The position numbers and the translations under genes were made by a program. This document shows positions 15,559-25,056 of a stretch of DNA of 64,000 nt, in pieces; position 1 is the stretch's first letter, and the number at the start of each line of letters is the position of its first letter. The notes under the pieces are model-generated. The model was not told where the DNA came from. It worked only from the letters and a program-made list of their open reading frames with translations, and ran no database searches. Source of the DNA: Dysgonomonas mossii (GTDB lineage Bacteria > Bacteroidota > Bacteroidia > Bacteroidales > Dysgonomonadaceae). The stretch lies in assembly GCF_004569505.1 (NCBI RefSeq), contig NZ_SPPK01000005.1:62001-126000 (forward strand), in the 5' to 3' direction.

Positions 15559-17264
15559 TGAAGCTGACTTATAAGCAACGATTGTTTTTATACTTTGCTA
15601 TTATTTTCACTCTATTTACTGCCGGAATCTTTGTGTTCGAGCAGTCGAGGGAGCGGAGGTTGAGAACTGAAGCATTGGAAGAAAAATTGGATGCTTATGC
15701 CGAAATCATTAACTCTAGTCATGGCTTCCTGTCTCTGGATAGCCTCGAACAGCTTCTTCCCTCAAATATACGCCTTACCTTAATCGATAATGACGGGAAT
15801 GTATTGTACGACAACTCTGTAAAAGATGTGCATACTCTCGAAAATCATACAATGCGCCCCGAAGTACAAGCTGCAATAGCAAAAGGACGAGGAAGTAATA
15901 TAAGAATGTCTGCTTCTCTCAACAAGGAATATCTATATTATGCAAAGAAAATAGGCAACGGTTATGTTCGGGTAGCCCTTCCGTATGATATCCAAACACG
16001 TCGTTTTTTGGAGCCTGATAATTTATTTTTGTATTTCATCCTTGCATTTTTCTTTATTATACTCATTCTGCTCAATGCCATAACAAACCGTTTTGGAAAA
16101 TCCATCAGGCAGCTTCGAGATTTTGTAATGACTTCAGATAGTGATAAGCTTCCGAAGCTTGATTTTCCGAATGATGAATTGGGGCAAATAAGTACCAAAC
16201 TTGTAGAAAATTACAAACAGCTAAGAAGAAGCCAAAAGCGAATAGCTCTCGAACGAGAGAAGTTATTGCAACACGTTCATTCATCCGAAGAGGGAATTTG
16301 TTTCTTTTCGGCAGATAGAAATGTTGAATTTTATAATGGGCTATTTATTCAATATCTCAACACAATTTCGAGTGAACCGAACAGCAACCCCAAAGAAATA
16401 TTCTCAGACAGTGCTTTTGATGAACTCAATGATTTTCTGTCGCGTGAAGATAAGGAAGAAAATTATTTTGAGATACATATCAGAAAGCATGGAAGACTAT
16501 TTATTCTGCGGTTGAATATATTCGAAGACCGTAGTTTTGAGATCGTACTGAATGACATGACAGAGGAAGAAAAAACCCGACTACTGAAACAGGAAATGAC
16601 AAGCAATATAGCACACGAATTGCGCACACCTGTAACAAGCATACGGGGATATCTTGAAACAGTCCTTGTACAATCGGCTTTAGACGAAAATAAGAAGCAG
16701 CACTTTATAAGCAAGGCTTACAATCAGACGATCATCCTCTCTGAATTGATCGGAGATATGAGCCTTATAACTAAAATAGAAGAGGCACCCACTTCTTTCC
16801 GAAAAGAAGAAGTGAACATTTATCAGTTGCTTAATGAATTGAATGACGATCTTGCGACAGCTTTGCAGAGCAAAAATATAGTAATGACAACCAATAATAT
16901 TCCTGAAAGTTTGGCGATAAATGGGAATAGGAGTTTGTTATATTCCATCTTTCGTAATTTGGTGGATAATACCATTCGCTATGCAGGAGAAGATGTAACG
17001 ATATGTGTAAGTGTATACAACGAAGACAAAGACTATTATTACTTCTCATTCTACGATACAGGGGTAGGAATCTCTGATGAAAAACACCTGAAACGCTTAT
17101 TCGAACGCTTCTATAGAGTCAACGAAGGCCGTACACGTGATACAGGGGGCTCCGGCTTAGGGCTCTCTATCGTTAAGAATGCCATCGCGTTTCACAATGG
17201 TTCTATTATTGCTAAAAATAGAAAAGAAGGGGGCTTGGAATTCTTATTCAAGCTAAAGAAGTAG
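15558..17264 (+). CDS. phoR: PhoR-type sensor histidine kinase
   Basis: A 568-residue membrane kinase. TM1 is at about 8-28, a periplasmic region at about 30-150, TM2 at about 155-175, followed by a HAMP/PAS-like linker with a coiled segment (about 215-240). The phosphorylated histidine is H353 in IAHELRTPVTS. The ATPase domain has RNLVDNTIRYA (N box), DTGVGIS, ERFYRV and GGSGLGLSIV. It autophosphorylates and passes phosphate to PhoB. The TAATG junction indicates translational coupling with phoB. Phosphate sensing through PhoU/Pst is inferred from gene order. Confidence 0.9.
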   Translation: MKLTYKQRLFLYFAIIFTLFTAGIFVFEQSRERRLRTEALEEKLDAYAEIINSSHGFLSLDSLEQLLPSNIRLTLIDNDGNVLYDNSVKDVHTLENHTMRPEVQAAIAKGRGSNIRMSASLNKEYLYYAKKIGNGYVRVALPYDIQTRRFLEPDNLFLYFILAFFFIILILLNAITNRFGKSIRQLRDFVMTSDSDKLPKLDFPNDELGQISTKLVENYKQLRRSQKRIALEREKLLQHVHSSEEGICFFSADRNVEFYNGLFIQYLNTISSEPNSNPKEIFSDSAFDELNDFLSREDKEENYFEIHIRKHGRLFILRLNIFEDRSFEIVLNDMTEEEKTRLLKQEMTSNIAHELRTPVTSIRGYLETVLVQSALDENKKQHFISKAYNQTIILSELIGDMSLITKIEEAPTSFRKEEVNIYQLLNELNDDLATALQSKNIVMTTNNIPESLAINGNRSLLYSIFRNLVDNTIRYAGEDVTICVSVYNEDKDYYYFSFYDTGVGISDEKHLKRLFERFYRVNEGRTRDTGGSGLGLSIVKNAIAFHNGSIIAKNRKEGGLEFLFKLKK

Positions 17265-17302
17265 AATCCTGATTTTATATTAAACCATCACTTACAATCT
17301 CT

Positions 17303-17377
17303 TTGTCATCCTGAGGGAAACGAAGCATCTTTATAGCCAGACTCAAAATAGATTCTTCACTTCACTCAGAACAACAA
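17303..17377. repeat. 75-bp imperfect palindromic dispersed repeat, TCATCCTGAG type
   Basis: The segment begins TTGTCATCCTGAG and ends CTCAGAACAACAA, an imperfect inverted repeat, with internal ACGAAGCATCT and AGATTCTTCACTTCA. This sentence-like pattern (TCATCCTGAG...AGATTCTTCACTTC) is a familiar non-coding repeat in many genomes. It sits between the convergent ends of phoR and the aldolase gene and may serve as a bidirectional terminator. A degraded half copy lies at 22349-22373. Confidence 0.6.
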
Positions 17378-17391
17378 AAGATATTTTAGTT

Positions 17392-18048
17392 TTATCCATT
17401 TACTTTTTTATAATCGGCGAGGAATGTGGCTAATCCGCTATCTGTAAGAGGATGTTTCAGTAATCCTTTGATTGCAGACAACGGGCAAGTAGCAACATCA
17501 GCCCCGACTTCGATACACTGTATAATATGTTGAGTACTGCGGATAGATGCAGCCAACACCTGAGTAGACATATCATAAGTAGTGTACATATCTACAATCT
17601 TGCTTACCAACTCGATGCCATCACTTGAAATATCATCAAGGCGCCCAACAAATGGAGATACATAGGTAGCCCCAGCTTTTGCTGCTAATAAAGCCTGACC
17701 AACTGAAAATACCAATGTGCAGTTAGTGCGGATTCCTTTCTTCGTGAAATATTTAATCGCCTTGATTCCATCCTCTATACAAGGGACTTTCACGACAATG
17801 TTTTTGTGTAAAGCCGCAAGCTCTTCACCCTCACGTATCATCCCTTCATAATCCGTTGAAATCACTTCTGCGCTGACATCTCCATCTACAATTTTGCAGA
17901 TTTCCAAATAATGATTCCGTTGATTTTCTACTCCTTTTATTCCTTCCTTTGCCATAAGGGACGGATTGGTAGTTACTCCGTCTAATACTCCTAAATTGTT
18001 AGCTTCGCGGATTTGATCCAAATTCGCTGTGTCGATAAAGAATTTCAT
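17392..18048 (-). CDS. fsa: Transaldolase-like fructose-6-phosphate aldolase
   Basis: A 218-residue short transaldolase (TalC/FSA subfamily). The N-terminal [19 protein letters not shown] (24-32) and the Schiff-base lysine K87 in NIVVKVPC are intact; SPFVGRLDD at about 136-144 is the phosphate-binding region. It is about 100 residues shorter than classical transaldolases. Members either act as transaldolase in the pentose phosphate pathway or cleave fructose-6-phosphate; sequence alone does not decide. It is a single gene facing phoR. Confidence 0.88.
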   Translation of the reverse strand: MKFFIDTANLDQIREANNLGVLDGVTTNPSLMAKEGIKGVENQRNHYLEICKIVDGDVSAEVISTDYEGMIREGEELAALHKNIVVKVPCIEDGIKAIKYFTKKGIRTNCTLVFSVGQALLAAKAGATYVSPFVGRLDDISSDGIELVSKIVDMYTTYDMSTQVLAASIRSTQHIIQCIEVGADVATCPLSAIKGLLKHPLTDSGLATFLADYKKVNG

Positions 18049-18216
18049 GATATGTTATTATATTTATGAATACTATCCTCTAATATCCGAATATATTTTA
18101 ATTAAAACAAATCAGATAGTCTGTTTGTTTCCACTCTCCATATGCTTTATACCATCTTAATATATAGACAGATATAATTCTTTTGCACGCTGTTCTGAAG
18201 ATTGTTTAGCAGATCG

Positions 18217-18247
18217 TTGCCATATGAGATAATACCTATTACTTTTG
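18217..18247 (+). promoter_or_regulatory. Promoter of the EamA gene; sets its start codon
   Basis: TTG at 18217-18219, a 20-base spacer and TACTTTTG at 18240-18247 form a complete Bacteroidetes promoter. The transcript would begin near 18254, which rules out the upstream TTG start at 18245 and supports the ATG at 18281. Confidence 0.7.
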
Positions 18248-18280
18248 CAATCTCATTCAGGTTTATCTCAACAAAACGCT

Positions 18281-19189
18281 ATGGCTATATCTAAACACTA
18301 CTGGTATCATACTATTGCTATTCTCACAGTAATTGTTTGGGGTACTACCTTTGTTTCCACAAAGGTTCTTATAGGGTATGGATTATCTCCTTCCGAAATT
18401 CTGATTTATCGCTTCCTGTTGGCATATATAGGTATTTGGTTTGTCTGCCCGAAAAGGCTTTTTGCTAAATCTGTTAAAGATGAGCTTTTGTTTGTTGCCG
18501 CCGGACTATGCGGTGGTTCCCTCTATTTTGTATTCGAAAATACGGCATTGCAAATAACGCTGGCATCCAATGTATCTCTTATTATATGTACCTCTCCTAT
18601 ATTTACTGCCTTCCTTTCTTACTTGATGTACAGAAAGGAAAAATTGAAAGCATCCCTTATATTTGGTTCTCTCACAGCTCTGCTTGGGGTTGGCTTGGTT
18701 GTTTTCAATGGTAGCTTTATATTGCAGATCAATCCTCTAGGTGATATTCTGACAATACTGTCTGCCCTGTCGTGGGCTTTTTATGGGATTGTATTGCGCA
18801 AGGTCAACGGGCGTTATTCAACACTTTTTATTACCCGTAAGGTATTTATTTATGGTATAATTACCATGCTTCCTTTTCTTGCTTTTAGCCCTTCATCCCT
18901 TCATCCTGAACTGCTTGTGCAGCCTGTTATTATTGCTAACCTGTTGTTCTTAGGGCTGATTGCTTCATTGCTTTGTTTTATAGCATGGAACACAGCTGTA
19001 AAAGAACTTGGTATTGTACAGACATCCAACTATATCTACTTCGTACCGCTGGTAACATTGCTTACTTCTGCCATTGTAATAGATGAACATATTACATTGG
19101 TTGCTCTTCTAGGGTCTGTGTTTATTCTATTTGGTGTATATGTTGCCGAGAAAGGATTCAGATTTGGTTTGAAGAAAAAGGTCGTATAA
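18281..19189 (+). CDS. EamA/DMT-family membrane transporter
   Basis: A 302-residue integral membrane protein with about ten helices in two EamA halves: WGTTFVSTKVLIGYGLSPSEILIYRF near the start and LSALSWAFYGIVLRKV opening the second half. It belongs to the drug/metabolite transporter superfamily of metabolite exporters or importers; the substrate cannot be read from sequence. The start was chosen at 18281 because the promoter overlaps the longer frame. It converges with the GNAT gene 12 bases away. Confidence 0.88.
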   Translation: MAISKHYWYHTIAILTVIVWGTTFVSTKVLIGYGLSPSEILIYRFLLAYIGIWFVCPKRLFAKSVKDELLFVAAGLCGGSLYFVFENTALQITLASNVSLIICTSPIFTAFLSYLMYRKEKLKASLIFGSLTALLGVGLVVFNGSFILQINPLGDILTILSALSWAFYGIVLRKVNGRYSTLFITRKVFIYGIITMLPFLAFSPSSLHPELLVQPVIIANLLFLGLIASLLCFIAWNTAVKELGIVQTSNYIYFVPLVTLLTSAIVIDEHITLVALLGSVFILFGVYVAEKGFRFGLKKKVV

Positions 19190-19201
19190 GGAAGTATATT
19201 T

Positions 19202-19966
19202 TCAGCCTTTGAGTATTCTCTTCAAGTAGGATATATCTAACAGATTCACTGTCTCAAAAGTTCCTTTATAAAACACTCCCCAGTTGTTGAAAACACAAGG
19301 CAGCTCTTTTGCCTTTTGCAGCGTATCCACTTGAATTAATGACACCGGGACGTTGTTCGTTTCGCAATACTCTTTTGTCATCTCAATACTCTGATAGACA
19401 TAAGGACATTGCATATCATAATATATTGTAAGCTCTTTGTTTTCTATTTTCAGGCTCTTGGCGTTTTGTGCAAACTGAGGTGTTGTTCCGTCAAGAGAAA
19501 GTGCCAGTAATTCATATCCATTGTCGGTCGTATCAACAACCTCGAACCCAAACCTTTTTGCAAATGATTGGTCAGAGAGCCACGATTTTTGTTTTTGTGC
19601 TCCGAGCATGCAGATGCCCGATTTGCCCTTTTTCTTTGCATCAGCCAAGCAATACTCTATCAACGATCTTCCATACCCTTTTCCTTTGTAATTGCCTAAA
19701 ACCCACAAGCAATATACATAGTAATAGTTGTCGCCGATTATGGGAACCCAAGCCGTTTCCAAAGGGGCATATTCAATAAAAACTGTAGCTTTTGCATTTA
19801 GTTTTCTAAAGACATGGCCCTCAGTCAGTCTGTCTGAGAGCCATTGTCTTTTTGCTTCAATACCTTGATGAGTCTTTTTACTACGGATAATGCAGCATAA
19901 GTGCTCATCGGTAAGGTTTTCTGTTGTTAAGTTTACAAAATCATCAATCATCTGCTTTTGTTTCAA
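19202..19966 (-). CDS. GNAT acetyltransferase fused to a YoaP-like thioredoxin-fold domain
   Basis: A 254-residue two-part protein. Residues about 15-150 form a GNAT N-acetyltransferase, with the acetyl-CoA loop NYKGKGYGRSLIEYC. Residues about 175-254 form a YoaP-like domain beginning LTIYYDMQCPYVYQSIE; CPYV stands at a thioredoxin-like position and VSLIQVDTLQKAKELPC follows. The acceptor substrate is unknown. Single cysteine in the CPYV motif argues against a classical dithiol oxidoreductase. Confidence 0.8.
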   Translation of the reverse strand: MKQKQMIDDFVNLTTENLTDEHLCCIIRSKKTHQGIEAKRQWLSDRLTEGHVFRKLNAKATVFIEYAPLETAWVPIIGDNYYYVYCLWVLGNYKGKGYGRSLIEYCLADAKKKGKSGICMLGAQKQKSWLSDQSFAKRFGFEVVDTTDNGYELLALSLDGTTPQFAQNAKSLKIENKELTIYYDMQCPYVYQSIEMTKEYCETNNVPVSLIQVDTLQKAKELPCVFNNWGVFYKGTFETVNLLDISYLKRILKG

Positions 19967-19984
19967 ACTAACATATATCTCGTC

Positions 19985-22012
19985 TTATTTCAGTCCGTCT
20001 TTTTTAGCCTTCATTGATGAATAGCCCAGATAGAATATGATTACCGCATACATGAACAATGCGAGCCATTGTGAACCGGCAGAGTCTAGCCACTCTTTGT
20101 CAACAAGATCAACTCCTCCGAAACGTAAGGTTGCGCTAACAACTCCCATCAAAGCACCTCCGGCAATGAATCCTGATGCCAATAATGTTCCTTTGTCCAA
20201 TCGTGCCGAATTTAATGCTTTATCTTTGCTACGACTGCCTACATACCAGTTTACTGCACCACCAACCAATAGCGGCACATTCAGTTGAAGCGGGATAAAC
20301 ATTCCTAAAGCAAAGGCAAGAGCCGGCACTCTAAAGAATGTAAGCAATAGAGCGATCAATGCACCAATGCCATATAGTATCCATGGCGCACCTGTACCCG
20401 ACATCAACGGGTCTATAACGGCAGCCATTGCATTAGCCTGTGGAGCTACAAGAGCACCCTCTCCGGTAAAGCCGTACGTATCGTTCAATATGATCATTAC
20501 TCCTCCTACTGTTGCAGCAGAAACGAGTGTTCCTAGAAACTTCCACGATTGTTGTTTAGCCGGAGTCGTTCCCAGCCAATAACCGATCTTTAGGTCGGTT
20601 ATAAATCCTCCCGCCATAGACAGGGCCGTACATACCACCCCTCCCATAATCAGGGCTGCTACCATACCCGAAGTCCCTTTCAGTCCTACTGCCACCATGA
20701 TAACTGAGGCAAGGATAAGGGTCATCAGTGTCATCCCCGAAACAGGGTTTGTTCCTACTATGGCAATCGCATTGGCAGCTACGGTGGTGAATAAGAACGC
20801 AATTATAGCTACCACCAGAATAGCTATGACAGCGTAGAACAGATTGTGCATTACACCCAGATAGAAGAAAATGAATGTTGCAAGCAAAGCGACTATTACT
20901 CCGATAGAAATTATTTTCATGGGGAGATCAAGCTGAGTGCGCTTATCTATTTTCGATGCATCTTTATTACCTCCTTTAAACTCTTTAGAAGCAAGTCCTA
21001 CAGCACTTTTGATAATAGGCCATGACCGAATGATACCGATTATACCTGCCATTGCAATACCTCCGATACCAATATGGCGTGCCATAGATGAGAATATCAC
21101 TTCAGGGCTGGCAGATGCTATTCCGTCAATAAGCCCTCCTCCCGGCAAATAAGGTGCAGGATTTAACATTTGCAGTGTCGTATCTCCTAATAATGGCAGA
21201 AGAGGAACAAGAACAAACCAAACCAATGCAGAGCCGGCACAGATGATAGCGGCGTATCTTAGTCCTACGATATATCCCAAGCCGAGAACTGCTGCTCCAA
21301 CATTAACGCTGAATAGCATCTTCACTTTATTGGCTAAGGTCTCACCATAAGGTATCACACGTGATGTGAAGGTTTCGCCCCATGTACCGAATGTGGCTAT
21401 AACAAAGTCATAAAGTCCTCCGATCAGCCCGGCTATAATAAGGGGCTTGGCCTGATCTCCTCCTTTTTCGCCCGATACCAGTACTTGTGTAGTGGCGGTA
21501 GCCTCGGGGAAAGGATATTTTCCGTGCATATCGGAAACAAAGTATTTACGGAAAGGAATAAGGAACAAGATTCCTAAAATACCTCCCAGCAACGAACTAA
21601 GAAACACCTGAAAGAAATCGACCGAAATATCCGGATATTTAGCTTGCAGGATGTAAAGTGCGGGCAGGGTGAATATAGCTCCGGCTACAATAACCCCGCT
21701 ACTTGCCCCAATGGATTGTATTATGACATTTTCTCCAAGTGCGTTTTTGCGCTTGGTAGCACTTGATAGCCCTACGGCAATAATAGCGATAGGAATAGCG
21801 GCTTCGAATACTTGTCCTACTTTCAGACCCAGATAGGCTGCTGCAGCACTAAACAAAACGGCCATCAGCAGTCCCCACATAACCGACCATGGCGTAACTT
21901 CTTTGTATTGCTTATTGGGAGACATTATGGGGTTGTACTCTTCTCCCTCTTTGAGCTCATGAAAAGCGTTTTCAGGTAATCCGCTTATCTTGTCTTCATT
22001 TTCTGTTTTCAC
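19985..22012 (-). CDS. OPT-family oligopeptide/metal-chelate transporter
   Basis: A 675-residue polytopic membrane protein with about 15-16 hydrophobic helices. It has the OPT signatures EVTPWSVMWGLLMAVLFSAAA at the first helix, KYPFPEATATTQVL at about 165, and repeated glycine-rich helices to the C-terminus. OPT proteins import small peptides or metal chelates by proton symport. A TAGATTTG -7 box lies at 22069-22062, about 50 bases upstream. It is a single-gene unit. Confidence 0.9.
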   Translation of the reverse strand: MKTENEDKISGLPENAFHELKEGEEYNPIMSPNKQYKEVTPWSVMWGLLMAVLFSAAAAYLGLKVGQVFEAAIPIAIIAVGLSSATKRKNALGENVIIQSIGASSGVIVAGAIFTLPALYILQAKYPDISVDFFQVFLSSLLGGILGILFLIPFRKYFVSDMHGKYPFPEATATTQVLVSGEKGGDQAKPLIIAGLIGGLYDFVIATFGTWGETFTSRVIPYGETLANKVKMLFSVNVGAAVLGLGYIVGLRYAAIICAGSALVWFVLVPLLPLLGDTTLQMLNPAPYLPGGGLIDGIASASPEVIFSSMARHIGIGGIAMAGIIGIIRSWPIIKSAVGLASKEFKGGNKDASKIDKRTQLDLPMKIISIGVIVALLATFIFFYLGVMHNLFYAVIAILVVAIIAFLFTTVAANAIAIVGTNPVSGMTLMTLILASVIMVAVGLKGTSGMVAALIMGGVVCTALSMAGGFITDLKIGYWLGTTPAKQQSWKFLGTLVSAATVGGVMIILNDTYGFTGEGALVAPQANAMAAVIDPLMSGTGAPWILYGIGALIALLLTFFRVPALAFALGMFIPLQLNVPLLVGGAVNWYVGSRSKDKALNSARLDKGTLLASGFIAGGALMGVVSATLRFGGVDLVDKEWLDSAGSQWLALFMYAVIIFYLGYSSMKAKKDGLK

Positions 22013-22237
22013 GGGCTAACTATTTTTTTGTTACAAATTTCTTCTGAAAGTATTACAGATACAAATCTACATTATTTTTTACAGTTATGAAAAAGAACTT
22101 ATTCCAACATCTTTTTTATTTCCAACATCATAAAGTTTAAAAAGTGACAAAATGCGATTTTTATAAGATAATTTCATATTCTTATTAAGGCTCACATTGT
22201 GAGTTTATTACTGGATGTTTTGAGAATAAAAGGTGAC

Positions 22238-22279
22238 AAAAGTGACACTTTTTAGCCTGTTTTTATCTGTCACTTTTTT
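22238..22279 (-). terminator. Stem-loop in the 22013-22404 gap
   Basis: Arms AAAAGTGACA (22238-22247) and TGTCACTTTT (22268-22277) form a 10-bp stem; on the minus strand TTTTGTCACCTTTTATT follows. It lies about 130 bases beyond the stop of the large gene at 22405 and probably ends its transcript. Around it GTGACA occurs several times (22144, 22232, 22241). No gene is visible in the gap, which otherwise holds the OPT promoter and a repeat fragment. Confidence 0.5.
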
Positions 22280-22348
22280 GTCCTGATCAGTAACTGATAT
22301 AAGATAAATTATGGATTATAAAACACAGTCTGTTTTGTTTGCAAGAGG

Positions 22349-22373
22349 TTCTTCATGTCGTTTAGGATGACAG
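22349..22373. repeat. Degenerate half copy of the TCATCCTGAG-type repeat
   Basis: GGTTCTTCATGTCGTTTAGG followed by ATGAC resembles the inverse end of the 75-bp repeat at 17303-17377 (AGATTCTTCACTTCACTCAG). It is partial and lies next to the stop of the large gene at 22405. Confidence 0.4.
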
Positions 22374-22404
22374 CGTAACAAGTGATTTCTTCTCAACTGC
22401 AGAC

Positions 22405-24969
22405 TTAAAATCCCATACCAAGCTCAAACATTAGCCTGTTGGCATCGCTCGAACCAAAATAAGAGAATTTACCTGTGAACTTGCGGAGTAATGTTAACCA
22501 GAATCCTCCTCCATAAGAAGAATGCCACTTTTGTGAAACATCGTCAGGATACCATACACGTCCATGATCTACTCCAACAAACACTCCATAGTTAAGCGGA
22601 GTGAGGGGATTGTTGAGCCGTCCCATATCAAGCCGTATATCGGAGTACTGATAGAATGAATGACGACCGATGAAGCGGTTACTCCGATATCCTCTCAGTT
22701 CGGTTGTTGCTGCCTGAAAGAAATCATATTTGTCAGAGAACAGGCTCTTTCCTTTAAGTAGAGTTGCAAAAGTAATTCTGTCTGTTAGTTTAAGATTCAA
22801 ACCGAATTCTCCTGTTGTATAGGCAAAATTGTTCTGAGGTTTGGTTACGTTCACAGTCCATCCTGATGAAACGGAGAACTTGACAGACGAAACAAAAGAT
22901 TGCATTTTCTTATTGAACTCATACGCCGCGCCAAGATCAACAAAGTATTTGGTAGAGAATATCGAGTTGCCATCATCGTAAAATGTATTGATGAAGCGAT
23001 CACGATTTTTAGGGTTTTTCACTTGATACGATTCTATGGAAGCATAGATGTTGAATGTCTGGTCTTTGTTGATATTGTAATACAAAGACGGCTTTAGCAT
23101 ATACTTTTTGATATTAACACGATTGTAATTCTTGTTCTTATTTTTATAACCATCCGTGTTGTTTCCGAACCCGAAGAAGTTGCTAAAATAAGAAGGGCTA
23201 CCCACTAGAGCCAATACGTGCAGGCTTTTTTTCTCATCATAGCTTGGAAAAATTCCCTGATATATAAACCCATTGTTTAAATCGTAGCTTATCTGATGTC
23301 TTCGAGTATAAGGAGCTCGCCTAAAGCCGTATACCGTGTACGAAAAGGATGTCCCGAGATTCAAACCCAAATCGGAGTCATAGATTCCTATCGGAGTCAC
23401 AGAAAGTGATGTATGTCTCAATCGCTGATAGTCATACTCCAACGCACTTTCGTCGTTAGGGATAATTACTTTTGCGTTGTTGATGGCTTTTAGCTGTTCT
23501 TTTTCTGACTTCGATTCGTAAATAAATACGTTATTCCCCTGTTTTACATCATAGTCGTTATTATCGTTACCCCCAATAAGTAAGATCGCAATATTTCTTC
23601 TCCGTTTATTTACTTCGAAGCTGTCTTCACCTCCTAGTCCGTATAGCCATATTTCTTTTGTCCGTTTTGGTGAATATTTTTTGTCGAAAGTTAGCTTATT
23701 GGTGTTTTTATCAAAGATGCGTATGTGCAATTCCTTTCCATTCTGATCTATTACAAACTTCTCGTTTCTATCTGTACCCGTTATAACCGGATTCTTTTGT
23801 AGAGTAGTATAATATTTCAAAGCGATATCCTCCAGATTTTTTCTTCTGGCTTTAAGTCTTTCTTTTAGTTTGTTGATATCCTCATTTTGCATTTCCTTCG
23901 GTAGTGCTGAAAACGCATTGTCTATATCTCTATCTGTTAAGTCTAATTTTAATATTCGTGCTTGCTCTTGCCAATCTTCGGCTGTGCTTCTTTGTGTAAT
24001 TGCAATATCGAGAGGCTGAGCCAGTGTATTTATTTTCTTGATATTTTTTATATGAGCTTCATAGTTGGTAATAAAGCCGACACCCAGCATCCCTAATAGT
24101 CCTTTGAAGAGAAAACCGTCTACCTTAGAGAAAGCATGGCTTCTGTCTATCACCTGAGGTTGATATACAACAGAATCACCTTTCGGAGTTGATACCCAGT
24201 ACCAGTTTTCCGAGACTTTGTTCCAATCGCCGATAAGCATATCAAACAATCGCATCTTGATATATAAGTCCTGATCTACTGATGTAGGATTTGTACTGTG
24301 CAGGCTATCTATTAATGTCTCTACATTGGTGAGGATTTTTTTATTCTTCAAAGCGGGCAACTCTGATATGCTTACGAGTTTATTCTTTAGTTGATTATCG
24401 TCTATAATCGTGTCCGTTCCGTCGTCAAGCATGTAGTAAATACGGGTATTCATCGAACAAATATTTGCCGACCTTGCCAACTTTTCCGACACAAGAAACA
24501 TATATGGATGAACGATTGTATACGCTTCAGTAATAAAATCATCCAGATATGTATCTTTAAAATCTTCATGATGATATACATCTCTGAAAAATTTGGACTC
24601 CAAAAAGCTTGAAGAACCGCCAAGTGGCTTTAGCATAAATAGCTGGTCTCGTTTGTTCTTCAGAATAAACGCATGAAGCATCGGGCGTTCGCTGATAATG
24701 GATAACCCTCCATAGGATGAATCTAAAGACGCTGCTTTGGCTGTGATGGGTTTGTAGTATACGTCTCTGTAATGTTTTCCCCACGCCCAGGTGTAAAACG
24801 AACTGTGCTTTTTCTTTTCGTTAGAATAGATAGGCTTTTCTATATTTTGCCCAATGCGCACAGGTATAGAATCATCCGCATTATCTTGTGCCAATACATT
24901 TAGCGAAGTAAAGTTTAAGCAGATAAAGCTGAATATTGTGATGTAATATTTCAGGAGTGGTTTAAGCAA
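22405..24969 (-). CDS. Large outer-membrane protein: kinase-like domain plus C-terminal barrel
   Basis: An 854-residue exported protein with a signal peptide ending VLAQ. Residues about 50-350 resemble the kinase-like region of Bacteroidetes proteins that end in a BamA/Omp85-type barrel: HYRDVYYKPITAKAASLDSS and GGLSIISERPMLHAFILKN match the nucleotide-binding half, and LFDMLIGDWNKVSENWYW with QVIDRSHAFSKVDG matches the catalytic half. Family members usually have DRH where NKV stands and a second acidic residue at DRS, so catalysis may be lost. Residues about 540-854 are beta-rich with aromatic-glycine strands and end LMFELGMGF, typical of a membrane barrel. The specific function is unknown. 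Confidence 0.65.
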   Translation of the reverse strand: MLKPLLKYYITIFSFICLNFTSLNVLAQDNADDSIPVRIGQNIEKPIYSNEKKKHSSFYTWAWGKHYRDVYYKPITAKAASLDSSYGGLSIISERPMLHAFILKNKRDQLFMLKPLGGSSSFLESKFFRDVYHHEDFKDTYLDDFITEAYTIVHPYMFLVSEKLARSANICSMNTRIYYMLDDGTDTIIDDNQLKNKLVSISELPALKNKKILTNVETLIDSLHSTNPTSVDQDLYIKMRLFDMLIGDWNKVSENWYWVSTPKGDSVVYQPQVIDRSHAFSKVDGFLFKGLLGMLGVGFITNYEAHIKNIKKINTLAQPLDIAITQRSTAEDWQEQARILKLDLTDRDIDNAFSALPKEMQNEDINKLKERLKARRKNLEDIALKYYTTLQKNPVITGTDRNEKFVIDQNGKELHIRIFDKNTNKLTFDKKYSPKRTKEIWLYGLGGEDSFEVNKRRRNIAILLIGGNDNNDYDVKQGNNVFIYESKSEKEQLKAINNAKVIIPNDESALEYDYQRLRHTSLSVTPIGIYDSDLGLNLGTSFSYTVYGFRRAPYTRRHQISYDLNNGFIYQGIFPSYDEKKSLHVLALVGSPSYFSNFFGFGNNTDGYKNKNKNYNRVNIKKYMLKPSLYYNINKDQTFNIYASIESYQVKNPKNRDRFINTFYDDGNSIFSTKYFVDLGAAYEFNKKMQSFVSSVKFSVSSGWTVNVTKPQNNFAYTTGEFGLNLKLTDRITFATLLKGKSLFSDKYDFFQAATTELRGYRSNRFIGRHSFYQYSDIRLDMGRLNNPLTPLNYGVFVGVDHGRVWYPDDVSQKWHSSYGGGFWLTLLRKFTGKFSYFGSSDANRLMFELGMGF

Positions 24970-25056
24970 TATTTTACAGTTTATTTCTGGTGTAATAATG
25001 TTTTGTTGTAGAGTATCGGTGTAAATGTAATTAAAAAAACGAAAAGCAAACTCAAT

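Noticed and set aside
18245..18280. TTG start for the EamA transporter
   Set aside because: It lies inside the promoter (TACTTTTG at 18240-18247); the ATG at 18281 is used instead.
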